Below, one piece after another: positions 5,918 to 12,025 of a DNA stretch of 13,525 bases (within the stretch, counting starts at the first letter, position 1; each line of letters starts with the position of its first letter). The notes below the pieces were generated by a model, which was not told the DNA's origin, made no database searches, and saw only the letters and a program-made list of their open reading frames with translations. The stretch is from an uncultured Clostridium sp. (GTDB lineage: Bacteria > Bacillota > Clostridia > TANB77 > CAG-508): positions 1 to 13,525 of the forward strand of contig CAOJXM010000006.1 in the NCBI GenBank assembly GCA_948465625.1, read 5' to 3'. The position numbers and the translations under genes were made by a program.

Positions 5918-6705
5918 AAACAGTAACTTTTCCAATCTTAAATTTAAAATTAAATATAAATCCTGTGGCAATCAAAATATTGGGAATCGAAATATACTGG
6001 TATGGAATTATAATTGTAGCAAGTATCCTACTTGCTCTTTTTTTATCCAAAAAGGAAAATGGCAAATTTAACATTAAGCATGAGCAAATCTTAAACTTAA
6101 GTATGTTAGTAATTCCAATTGCCTTTGTTGGAGCTAGGATTTATTACGTTCTCTTTAATTTAAAAGAATATACAAACCTATGGGAGATACTAAACATAAA
6201 AGATGGTGGAATCGCTATTTATGGAGGTATTTTGGCAGGAATGGTAGCACTTTACTTTTATTGCAAAAAACACAAAATCAATCCACTTGATGTATTAGAC
6301 TATTTGGCACCCTACTTAAGTTTAGGGCAGGCCATTGGAAGATGGGGCAATTTTATCAATGTAGAGGCATATGGCATCCCAACCAATCTGCCATGGAAAA
6401 TGGGAATACAAGAACAAGGTATGACACAATATGTACATCCCACCTTTCTATATGAATCCATTGGGACCTTTTTGCTATTTCTTGTTCTACAAAAAATCTC
6501 AAAAAATAGAAAATTCAAAGGAGAAATAACATATCTCTACTTCATTGGTTATTCTTTGCTACGATTTTTAATAGAGCCGTTAAGAGCAGACAGTTTGTTG
6601 TTAAAAAATTACAAAATATCACAGCTTGTTTCGGCAGTTTTATTTGTTGGATTTTGTACAATAATGTTTAAAAAGACAAAAAAACAAAACAAAATCACAA
6701 AATAA
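5914..6705 (+). CDS. lgt: Prolipoprotein diacylglyceryl transferase
   Basis: This membrane enzyme moves a diacylglyceryl group from phosphatidylglycerol to the lipobox cysteine of prolipoproteins, the first step of lipoprotein maturation. The 263 residues contain about seven hydrophobic segments. The Lgt signature GRWGNFINVEAYG is at 142-154, so Arg143, Asn146 and Gly154 fall at the same numbers as the essential E. coli residues. The IYWYGIII region (Tyr equivalent to Tyr26) and GGIAIYGGILAG (in place of the HGGL loop, usual in Firmicutes) are also present, as is HPTFLYES near 174-181. The start overlaps the yfmH stop by four bases (ATGA) with no separate strong binding site, so translation is coupled. 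No clear terminator follows. Confidence 0.96.
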   Translation: MKTVTFPILNLKLNINPVAIKILGIEIYWYGIIIVASILLALFLSKKENGKFNIKHEQILNLSMLVIPIAFVGARIYYVLFNLKEYTNLWEILNIKDGGIAIYGGILAGMVALYFYCKKHKINPLDVLDYLAPYLSLGQAIGRWGNFINVEAYGIPTNLPWKMGIQEQGMTQYVHPTFLYESIGTFLLFLVLQKISKNRKFKGEITYLYFIGYSLLRFLIEPLRADSLLLKNYKISQLVSAVLFVGFCTIMFKKTKKQNKITK

Positions 6706-6760
6706 ATAAGAAAATCTAAAAAGAAGTCGTACGAAAAATAGCAGAATTTCACCATTTTTA

Positions 6761-6789
6761 TTGACTACGATGTAAAAATATGGTATTTT
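6761..6789 (+). promoter_or_regulatory. Probable promoter of the Spo0E-like gene
   Basis: TTGACT (6761-6766) is followed after 17 bases by TATTTT (6784-6789). The -35 is good and the -10 weak, a pattern expected of a regulated gene. No Spo0A box (TGTCGAA) is seen at this promoter. Confidence 0.45.
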
Positions 6790-6833
6790 TAATATATACA
6801 AAAGAGAAAAAATCTAAAAAGGAGAGTGGTAAA

Positions 6834-7019
6834 ATGTTAAAAGATTTGATTAGCCAAAAGCGAGACGAATTAAACAAAAGCATAGAAGATGGACAAGCCT
6901 ATGACGTTACCTACCAAATTAGTGTGGAATTAGACGAATTAATTGCCCAATATTATAGAGAAGCCACGAAAAAACCGATAAAAGAGAAAAAAGAAACAAA
7001 GGAAAAAGAAACAAAATAA
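6834..7019 (+). CDS. Spo0E-family aspartyl-phosphate phosphatase-like protein
   Basis: This is a 61-residue, two-helix protein. Its second helix carries SVELDELIAQYY, matching the Spo0E signature SxxLDxLI; the first helix is LISQKRDELNKSIEDG. Spo0E-family proteins remove the phosphate from Spo0A~P and so delay sporulation, which suggests a spore-forming host or one descended from it. The Lys/Glu-rich tail (KEKKETKEKETK) is low complexity. I start it at 6834 because AAGGAGAG lies at good distance; a longer frame from 6780 would add a poor, promoter-overlapping extension. It is a single-gene unit with its own terminator. Family membership rests on a short motif, and the response-regulator partner is not shown. 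Confidence 0.78.
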   Translation: MLKDLISQKRDELNKSIEDGQAYDVTYQISVELDELIAQYYREATKKPIKEKKETKEKETK

Positions 7020-7032
7020 ATCATACATAATA

Positions 7033-7060
7033 AAGACTGGTGCAAAACTGGTCTTTTTTT
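7033..7060 (+). terminator. Rho-independent terminator of the Spo0E-like gene
   Basis: AAGACTGG (7033-7040) pairs with CTGGTCTT (7048-7055), including two G-T wobbles, around a TGCAAAA loop. A run of T residues extends to 7060. Confidence 0.85.
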
Positions 7061-7066
7061 GTAAAT

Positions 7067-7098
7067 AAATATATACAAAAATAAAAAAGTATGTTAAA
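7067..7098 (+). repeat. Left copy of a 32-bp direct repeat flanking the ORF6N gene
   Basis: This matches 8230-8261 at 31 of 32 positions (G at 7089 against A at 8252). It begins AAATATATACA and ends TATGTTAAA. The left copy directly follows the Spo0E-like terminator. Similarity stops at both edges of the repeat. It contains TATACA, seen as a -35 element upstream of prs. Confidence 0.6.
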
Positions 7099-7168
7099 AG
7101 TAGTATAGGTAAAGTTATTCGTAATATAAGAATTTGAAATAAAAGAAAAATTAAGTAGGAGGAAAATA

Positions 7169-8164
7169 TTGAGAGACGTTAATAATAAAATGATGGAATT
7201 GGATTCGGATGGTATAAAGGATAAAATTTATATAATTAGAGGGCTAAAAGTGATGTTAGATAGTGATTTAGCAGAAATATATGGATATACAACAAAAGCT
7301 TTTAATCAACAAGTAAAAAATAATATCCAAAAATTTGAAGAAGATTTTTGCTTTCAACTAACGGATGATGAAATGTTAGAAATATCGAGGTCAAAAAATT
7401 TGACCTCGATACAAACAAAAGGGAAAAGAGGAGGAAGAACTTATAATCCATATGTTTTTACAGAACAAGGTATTTATATGTTAATGACAGTACTTAAAGG
7501 AGAATTAGCGGTTAAACAAAGTAAGGCTCTTATTAGAATATTTAAAGAAATGAAAGATTATTTAATTGAAACAGAAGGAATCATAGGACAAAAAGAAATG
7601 TTACGTCTTTCTATACAAACAATAGAAAATACACAGGCAATTAAAAAGATAGAAGAAGAGATGATGACTAAAAAAGATTTGATTAAAGTTATGAAAAATT
7701 TTATTAACAGTGATATAAGTAGAGAAATTTTAATTCTTAATGGGCAAACAGTAGAAGCAGATGTAGCTTATACTGAAATTTATAAGTTGGCCCAAAAGAG
7801 TATTTATATTATAGATAATTATATAGGATTAAAAACGTTAGTATTATTAAAAAATGTAGCAAAAGGAATTAAAATAAATATTTTTAGTGATAATATCGGA
7901 AATTATTTACATAGAGTAGAATATGAAGATTTTATAAAACAATATCCTAATATTAACATCTCTTTTAAGACAACTAATAAAATTTATCATGACAGGTATA
8001 TCATAATAGACTACAAGTCAAAATCAGAACGAATTTATCATTGTGGGGCATCTTCTAAAGATGCAGGAAAACGAATTACCACAATAGCAGAGGTAAGAGA
8101 TACAAAAATGTATTATCCAATGATTGATATATTACTTACAAACCAAGAAATGATTTTAATTTAA
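7169..8164 (+). CDS. ORF6N-domain DNA-binding protein with PLD-like C-terminal domain
   Basis: The 331 residues form two domains. Residues about 17-130 are an ORF6N (phage KilA-N/Bro-type) DNA-binding domain: IYIIRGLKVMLDSDLAEIYG, then FNQQVKNN, FCFQLTDDE, and the conserved YVFTEQGIYML at 95-105. After a helical, partly coiled-coil linker (140-180), residues 195-331 look PLD-like: SIYIIDNYIG, LLKNVAKGIKINIFSD, then HDRYIIID (His274, Arg276, Asp281, an HxRx4D variant of HxKx4D) and YHCGASSKD (290-298). Only one HKD-like motif is present, so a dimer would be needed for catalysis. The start is TTG at 7169, set by AGGAGG (7157-7162); an ATG at 7190 lacks such a site. Asparagine is almost always AAT, unlike its neighbours, and direct repeats flank the gene, suggesting transfer. 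It may be a phage-type regulator or a defence/stress nuclease; the function is not established. Confidence 0.82.
   Translation: MRDVNNKMMELDSDGIKDKIYIIRGLKVMLDSDLAEIYGYTTKAFNQQVKNNIQKFEEDFCFQLTDDEMLEISRSKNLTSIQTKGKRGGRTYNPYVFTEQGIYMLMTVLKGELAVKQSKALIRIFKEMKDYLIETEGIIGQKEMLRLSIQTIENTQAIKKIEEEMMTKKDLIKVMKNFINSDISREILILNGQTVEADVAYTEIYKLAQKSIYIIDNYIGLKTLVLLKNVAKGIKINIFSDNIGNYLHRVEYEDFIKQYPNINISFKTTNKIYHDRYIIIDYKSKSERIYHCGASSKDAGKRITTIAEVRDTKMYYPMIDILLTNQEMILI
7383..7411. repeat. Perfect 13-bp inverted repeat inside the ORF6N coding region
   Basis: TATCGAGGTCAAA (7383-7395) and TTTGACCTCGATA (7399-7411) are exact reverse complements separated by AAA. It overlaps codons about 72-81. In mRNA it would form a very stable hairpin; in DNA it could be an operator for an autoregulating ORF6N protein. 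Confidence 0.75.
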
Positions 8165-8180
8165 AACGGTATATTTTTGA

Positions 8181-8225
8181 TTCGATATTATTTATAAAGA
8201 TATTAGTCAATATGTCGAATTTTTT
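8181..8225 (+). terminator. Probable terminator of the ORF6N gene
   Basis: TTCGATATT (8181-8189) pairs with AATA-TG-TCGAA (8209-8219), with a two-base bulge, followed by six T residues (8220-8225). The loop is long and AT-rich. The 3' arm contains TGTCGAA (8213-8219), identical to a Spo0A box core, but as part of the stem it is more simply explained as a terminator. Confidence 0.6.
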
Positions 8226-8229
8226 GAAA

Positions 8230-8261
8230 AAATATATACAAAAATAAAAAAATATGTTAAA
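8230..8261 (+). repeat. Right copy of the 32-bp direct repeat, upstream of the pilin genes
   Basis: This is the partner of 7067-7098. It lies 40 bases before the first VirB2-like gene and holds TATACA (8235-8240), with TAAACT 17 bases later (8258-8263), a possible weak promoter for the secretion operon. If so, the ORF6N gene was inserted between the terminator of the Spo0E-like gene and this promoter, duplicating the repeat. Confidence 0.6.
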
Positions 8262-8301
8262 CTAAAAAATAGGGGATACAACGAACAAAGGATGTGATAA
8301 A

Positions 8302-8688
8302 ATGAAATTACAAAAAAGCACAAAAATAGCAATTATATTAGTAATAGCAATAATGGCGATTATGTTATTTGCTACATTAGTAGAAGCAGCACCTATTACT
8401 GACCCAATTGAAAATCCAGGTTCCTATAACCCAACCCAATCAAATGTAGAAACTACCAAAGTAGCCAAAATAGGTGGAATCATTGTAGGAATCATTAGAA
8501 CAGTAGGAACAGTAGCGTCCATTATTATGCTAATTATATTAGGATTAAAATATATGACAGGTTCAACACAAGATAAAGCAAAATACAAAGAATCTATGAT
8601 ACCCTATATCGTAGGAATGGTTATGCTAGTAGCGGTTGTAAATATATTAGGAATACTATATAATATATTTTCTGGTGTTACATTTTAG
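8302..8688 (+). CDS. VirB2/TrbC-like pilin, copy 1
   Basis: The 128-residue precursor has a signal peptide (about 1-29, cleaved in VEA-AP), a short exposed Pro/Asn-rich segment (30-52), and two membrane helices (about 57-82 and 98-123). They are joined by a charged loop, KYMTGSTQDKAKYKESMIPY (83-102). This is the layout of VirB2/TrbC subunits, which assemble the type IV secretion pilus or a channel in the Gram-positive membrane. The loop signature recurs in the next two genes, so the three are paralogues. AAAGGA (8287-8292) supports the ATG. A possible weak promoter lies in the 32-bp repeat just upstream, and the next gene follows after 39 bases. Pilin family by topology and motif; a role in conjugation as against secretion cannot be decided here. 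Confidence 0.8.
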   Translation: MKLQKSTKIAIILVIAIMAIMLFATLVEAAPITDPIENPGSYNPTQSNVETTKVAKIGGIIVGIIRTVGTVASIIMLIILGLKYMTGSTQDKAKYKESMIPYIVGMVMLVAVVNILGILYNIFSGVTF

Positions 8689-8727
8689 TAAAAATGATAG
8701 AGAAACAATCAAAAGAAGGTGATGTAT

Positions 8728-8946
8728 ATGAAAAAAATAAGTAAAATATTAGGTATTATAATAATTATGGTATTTGTGATAAACATATTTTGCATACCAG
8801 CCAGTTTGGCAGTAAAAAAGATTCCTGATGCACCAGAAGACTTACAAGATACAAAAGGAAATTTATTGACTTGGCAAGAAGTGGCAGTTTCAACCAAAAA
8901 TCCACGGAGAAAGATTTTCACAAGTTGTAAGTGTCAAAGAATATGA
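8728..8946 (+). CDS. 5' fragment of the frameshifted pilin: signal peptide and start of the ectodomain
   Basis: As it stands this frame encodes 72 residues: MKKISKILG, a hydrophobic signal core, a cleavage-like ASLA (about residues 26-29), then about 30 residues of genuine-looking exposed domain, and an out-of-frame tail after the shift ending in TGA at 8944-8946. I start at 8728 rather than at the in-frame GTG 8719 or ATG 8722, because AAGAAGG lies eight bases before 8728 and too close to the others. If the frameshift is real, the product would be a short secreted peptide with no pilin core. Confidence 0.5.
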   Translation: MKKISKILGIIIIMVFVINIFCIPASLAVKKIPDAPEDLQDTKGNLLTWQEVAVSTKNPRRKIFTSCKCQRI

Positions 8947-9049
8947 AGAAAAAGTAAAAGAAATAGAAGCAAAAGGATTAAATGCAGAAGAAAAAGCAAA
9001 AGAATTAGAAGAAGCAAAATCGGATAGGGACTACAATATATACAAAGAA

Positions 9050-9754
9050 ATGCAAGCATTATATAACATATTGGTAGCAAATGTAAAGGAAAAAGATGTT
9101 AAAAAATTTGAACAAAATGCAGTAGATTTATATATAACTTGTCTAAAACAATTTGTTAAAAATCCAACATTACACGATGATGAAAATGTAGATGATGTAG
9201 CATATATGGATGTGGAGGCACAAGAAAGGTTAGACTTTATTAAAGAAAATTTTGTATTAACAGATGACCAAAATAATAGTATAGAAGATACTAGAAATGA
9301 AGTAGGAAACCATTTGAATTCAGCACAAAACAATATATCAAGTGATATTGTGGCACCTACCCCAACCCCAAGACAACCAACTACAGGTAACAAGGTAAGA
9401 AACGAAGTAGCAATCTATCAACCAGACGAAAAAACATCTCCAGACGAAATCATTGATGAAGGAAGTTCTTTTATTCAAGCAGGAAAAGATAATCAGGGGG
9501 CAATTACAGTAGATGGAGAAAAACTACAACAAGGTTCTAACATGCTATATAACATAGCATTTGCAGTAGGAATTGTGGTAGCAGTAGGAATTGGAAGCTA
9601 TTTAGGCATCAAATTCATGATGGGTGGAGCAGAAGAAAAAGCAAGCATAAAAGAAACCCTAATTCCATACTTTGTGGGAGTTATCATCATGTTTTCATCA
9701 TTTACCATATGGAAATTAGTATTAGTTTTACTACAAAGTATAGACAATATTTAA
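9050..9754 (+). CDS. 3' fragment of the frameshifted pilin: ectodomain and VirB2-like membrane core
   Basis: This ATG-started frame gives 234 residues, but the same frame is open back to 8870 and no ribosome binding site precedes 9050, so it is not an independent gene. Visible parts are a helical acidic region (1-90), a Pro/Thr linker APTPTPRQP (102-110), a short domain with ITVDGEKLQQGSNML (152-166), membrane helix 1 (about 166-191), the loop GIKFMMGGAEEKASIKETL (186-204) and membrane helix 2 (about 205-228). The loop is the signature shared with the flanking pilins, while the long exposed N-terminal region is not shared. That region might form a surface or adhesive part, or interact with the peptidoglycan layer (inference). 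Confidence 0.6.
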   Translation: MQALYNILVANVKEKDVKKFEQNAVDLYITCLKQFVKNPTLHDDENVDDVAYMDVEAQERLDFIKENFVLTDDQNNSIEDTRNEVGNHLNSAQNNISSDIVAPTPTPRQPTTGNKVRNEVAIYQPDEKTSPDEIIDEGSSFIQAGKDNQGAITVDGEKLQQGSNMLYNIAFAVGIVVAVGIGSYLGIKFMMGGAEEKASIKETLIPYFVGVIIMFSSFTIWKLVLVLLQSIDNI

Positions 9755-9769
9755 AAATAGTGATATAAT
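9741..9769 (+). promoter_or_regulatory. Promoter ahead of pilin copy 3
   Basis: TAGACA (9741-9746), a 17-base spacer and TATAAT (9764-9769) overlap the end of the previous gene. The predicted start near 9776 gives a leader of about 80 bases. A separate strong promoter would allow the third pilin to be made in excess of the others. Confidence 0.65.
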
Positions 9770-9856
9770 ATATAAGAAGTATTGTTTTTCATATTTTCTC
9801 ATACAAAACATGAGAGTAAATATTAAATATATATATTAATAAAAGGAGGAAAAAAT

Positions 9857-10234
9857 ATGACAAAAGCAAGAGCAAACAAAATTATAGTAGCAATTTGTAT
9901 ATTACTTTTAGTTGTATCAGTAGCAGTAAGTTCTTATGCAGCCCCATTAAAACCAAATGAGATAGAAGCACCAAATGGTTCTATATCAGGACAAGATGAT
10001 ATTAAAAAGATTGGTGGGCAATTACTAGGAATATTCCAAACGGTAGGAGCCGTAGTAGCAGTTATCATATTATTGGTATTAGGTATCAAATACATGATGG
10101 GAAGTGCAGAAGAAAAGGCAGATTACAAAAAATCTATGATACCATATGTAATAGGAGCCATTGTTATCTTTGGAGCACCTGCAATTGCTAACATGGTTTA
10201 CGAATTAGCAAGCGGAATTACAGGAGAAAGATAA
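9857..10234 (+). CDS. VirB2/TrbC-like pilin, copy 3
   Basis: The 125-residue precursor has a signal peptide (1-28, cleaved in SYA-AP), a short exposed segment PLKPNEIEAPNGSISGQDD, and two membrane helices (about 53-79 and 95-117) joined by KYMMGSAEEKADYKKSMIPY (79-98). It is closest to copy 1 in length, cleavage site and loop. AAAGGAGGA supports the ATG. It has its own promoter, overlapping the end of copy 2, and its own terminator, so it can be transcribed as a single gene; it is probably the major structural subunit (inference from expression signals). As with copy 1, the family comes from topology and the shared loop motif. Confidence 0.82.
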   Translation: MTKARANKIIVAICILLLVVSVAVSSYAAPLKPNEIEAPNGSISGQDDIKKIGGQLLGIFQTVGAVVAVIILLVLGIKYMMGSAEEKADYKKSMIPYVIGAIVIFGAPAIANMVYELASGITGER

Positions 10235-10253
10235 TACATATCATAAACATAAG

Positions 10254-10285
10254 ATACTAGGGATTGAAGGATTCCTAGTATTTTT
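10254..10285 (+). terminator. Rho-independent terminator after pilin copy 3
   Basis: ATACTAGG (10254-10261) pairs with CCTAGTAT (10274-10281) around a 12-base loop, followed by five T residues (10281-10285). The rest of the gap to 10394 is AT-rich and holds two ACGATAAAAT copies (10309-10318 and 10384-10393) and a small AATATT inverted repeat (10340-10356). I see no gene there. Confidence 0.8.
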
Positions 10286-10393
10286 CTTTCTACTTAACAG
10301 TATACATAACGATAAAATGGTAAACTAACATAACTTCCCAATATTTCAGCAATATTACAGTTATATTAAAATTATATTATTTTACGATAAAAT

Positions 10394-10423
10394 CTTACAT
10401 TTTCCTTCAAGATTTGTTATAAT
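10394..10423 (+). promoter_or_regulatory. Extended -10 promoter of prgI-virB4
   Basis: TATAAT (10418-10423) is preceded by TG at the extended -10 position (10415-10416), with CTTACA (10394-10399) 18 bases upstream as a fair -35. It starts a separate transcript for the membrane and ATPase genes. Confidence 0.6.
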
Positions 10424-10458
10424 ATCAATAGTATGATAAAAAAACGAAGGAGGAGAAT

Positions 10459-10806
10459 ATGGGACCATATAACATACCCAGAGATGTAAAAGACGAGGGA
10501 AGGATATTATTTATATTTACAGGAAAATCCATGATTACTACAACCGCTGGATTAGTCATAGGAATATTATTCTATGCCATCTTTGCAAGTTTTGGAGCAG
10601 GATTACTTGGAATTATCATAGCAGCGGTATTAGCAGGGATTGGATTTGGAATTGGAACCTTTAAAATGCCAGAATCTTCAGCCTTTGAGATGACTAGAAA
10701 AACAGGTGGAGAAAATATAGATGATGTAATTATGAGAGCAATCAAATTTAAGATGCGTAAAGATAAAATATATGTATATGATGAGGAGGAAACCAAAGAT
10801 GAGTAA
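10459..10806 (+). CDS. PrgI-family (VirB3-like) type IV secretion membrane protein
   Basis: The 115 residues match the PrgI family of Gram-positive conjugation systems, the functional counterpart of VirB3, which links the VirB4 ATPase to the membrane channel. Seen here are YNIPRDVKDEGRILFIFTGKS (4-24, compare the family's IPREVRDYEEKxxxGLT pattern), two adjoining hydrophobic helices (about 25-45 and 47-69), and a cytoplasmic basic then acidic tail IKFKMRKDKIYVYDEEE. AGGAGG just upstream fixes the ATG. Its last eight bases overlap the next start (10799), and the ribosome binding site of that gene lies inside this coding region, indicating coupled translation. Position directly ahead of VirB4 supports the call. 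Confidence 0.82.
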   Translation: MGPYNIPRDVKDEGRILFIFTGKSMITTTAGLVIGILFYAIFASFGAGLLGIIIAAVLAGIGFGIGTFKMPESSAFEMTRKTGGENIDDVIMRAIKFKMRKDKIYVYDEEETKDE

Positions 10807-12025
10807 TATAGACCCACAACAATTAACCAGTATATTGCTAGTTGTAGTAGCAATCATGATATTAATCTTAATTGTATTAGCAGCAGTTTATTTCATGTTA
10901 AAACTAAAAGGGCGCAAAAACAAAAAAGAAGAACAAATACAAGTAAAGGAAAAAACAGAAACTACAAAAACCAAAGTAGCCAAAGAATATAGCAAAGAAT
11001 CCATCTTTAAATTTATGGAATTTGATAAAATCGAAGACAACATGATAGTACAAAAAAATGGTGGTAGGTACTTAATGGCAGTAGAATGCCAAGGAATCAA
11101 CTATGACCTAATGTCAAATGCAGAAAAAATAAGTGTAGAAGAAGGTTTCTTACAATTCTTAAACACCCTAAGACATCCCATTCAAATATACATACAAACC
11201 AGAACCGTTAACTTAAGCGATAGTATCAATATGTATGAAAAAAAGGTTAGTGACATCAAAGCCAAACTAGATAGTATGAAAGATAGTTATATGCAAAAAC
11301 AAGAAATTGGTGGTTATGCACCAGAACAAATGCAAAAAGAACTATACGAAATAACCAAACAAACCAATCTATATGAATATGCAAAAGACGTTATGAAAGA
11401 CACTGAAAGAATGAGTTTAAACAAAAACGTACTAAACAAAAAATACTATATCATCATACCATGTTATCCAGCAGACTTACAAACAGGAAACTTTGATAAA
11501 GAAGAATTAAAAAACTTAGCCTTTTCAGAACTATATACCAAAGCACAATCCATCATTCGAACCTTAGCAACTTGTGAAGTATCAGGAAAAATCATGAATT
11601 CCAATGGATTAATAGACTTACTATATGTAGCATATAACAGAGATGAGTCAGAAACCTATGGAGTAGAAAAAGCAACTAGAGCAGGATATTATGAACTATA
11701 CACCACAGCACCAGATGTACTAGACAAAAAAATGAAAGAACTAAATAGAAGAGTAGAGCAAGAAGCTTTGCAACTAGCAAACGAAAAAGTAATTCAAGCA
11801 AGAAGCCAAAAAGAAGAAGAAATCATGCAAATGGAAGAAAGTTTTGAAGACTTAATTGCAGAAAGAGCAAAAATTATATTAGAAGAAAATCAACAATACA
11901 TTGGAAAGAAAACCGCTAAAAAAGCAAAAGAATTATTAGAACAAGATACAAAAGAAGGAGGTAAAAAAGATGCAAAAAAAGAAACAACAACTACAAGAAG
12001 AAAGAGAACAACAAGCACAAAATAA
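10799..12025 (+). CDS. Membrane-anchored TraC/VirB4 N-terminal-like protein of the secretion system
   Basis: The protein has 408 residues: one N-terminal membrane helix (about 9-33), a basic linker, a globular region (65-310), a long Glu/Lys/Gln-rich coiled coil (about 315-385) and a Lys/Thr/Arg tail. The globular region resembles the N-terminal (TraC-like) half of VirB4 ATPases: EEGFLQFLNTLRHPIQIYIQTR (115-136), then an ERM-KYYIIIPCYP strand (204-224), then LYTKAQSIIRTLATCEVSGKIM and LIDLLYVAYNRDES (271-284). No Walker motifs are present, so it is probably a non-catalytic docking partner of the ATPase that follows. The start at 10799 has GAGGAGGA eight bases upstream; an earlier in-frame ATG at 10772 lies inside PrgI without such a site. 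Its last 56 bases overlap virB4. Family assignment is by pattern and context. Confidence 0.65.
   Translation: MSNIDPQQLTSILLVVVAIMILILIVLAAVYFMLKLKGRKNKKEEQIQVKEKTETTKTKVAKEYSKESIFKFMEFDKIEDNMIVQKNGGRYLMAVECQGINYDLMSNAEKISVEEGFLQFLNTLRHPIQIYIQTRTVNLSDSINMYEKKVSDIKAKLDSMKDSYMQKQEIGGYAPEQMQKELYEITKQTNLYEYAKDVMKDTERMSLNKNVLNKKYYIIIPCYPADLQTGNFDKEELKNLAFSELYTKAQSIIRTLATCEVSGKIMNSNGLIDLLYVAYNRDESETYGVEKATRAGYYELYTTAPDVLDKKMKELNRRVEQEALQLANEKVIQARSQKEEEIMQMEESFEDLIAERAKIILEENQQYIGKKTAKKAKELLEQDTKEGGKKDAKKETTTTRRKRTTSTK

Larger units (their letters stand above)
8728..9754 (+). pseudogene. VirB2/TrbC-like pilin, copy 2, with large extracellular region; frameshifted
   Basis: Two reading frames make one protein. 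The 5' part (frame of 8728) gives a signal peptide ending IPASLA, then KKIPDAPEDLQDTKGNLLTWQEVAVSTK. The 3' part continues one base over, open from 8870 to 9754: KIHGERFSQVVSVKEYEEK, a Lys/Glu-rich coiled coil, the exposed domain, then two membrane helices with the pilin loop. The break is near 8896-8907. Removing one A from the A5 run at 8896-8900 would restore a protein of about 340 residues. The 3' frame has no start codon with a binding site, so it needs the upstream start. Possible causes are sequencing or assembly error, a real inactivating mutation, or programmed shifting; I favour the first two. The restored protein is nearly three times the size of its neighbours. Confidence 0.7.

Noticed and set aside
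6711..6824. Near-repeat AAAATCTAAAAAGRAG at 6711-6726 and 6809-6824
   Set aside because: It matches at 15 of 16 positions but is low-complexity A-rich sequence, and one copy is just the Spo0E-like gene's ribosome binding region.
8213..8219. TGTCGAA as a Spo0A binding site controlling the pilin genes
   Set aside because: It forms the 3' arm of a terminator-like hairpin with TTCGATATT and a T-tract, which explains it without a regulator; a single 7-mer match is weak in this composition.
7067..8261. The 32-bp direct repeats as att sites of an integrative element
   Set aside because: No integrase or recombinase lies between them, the unit holds one gene, and the repeat is plain AT-rich DNA not in a tRNA or conserved gene end. 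Simple duplication on insertion fits better.
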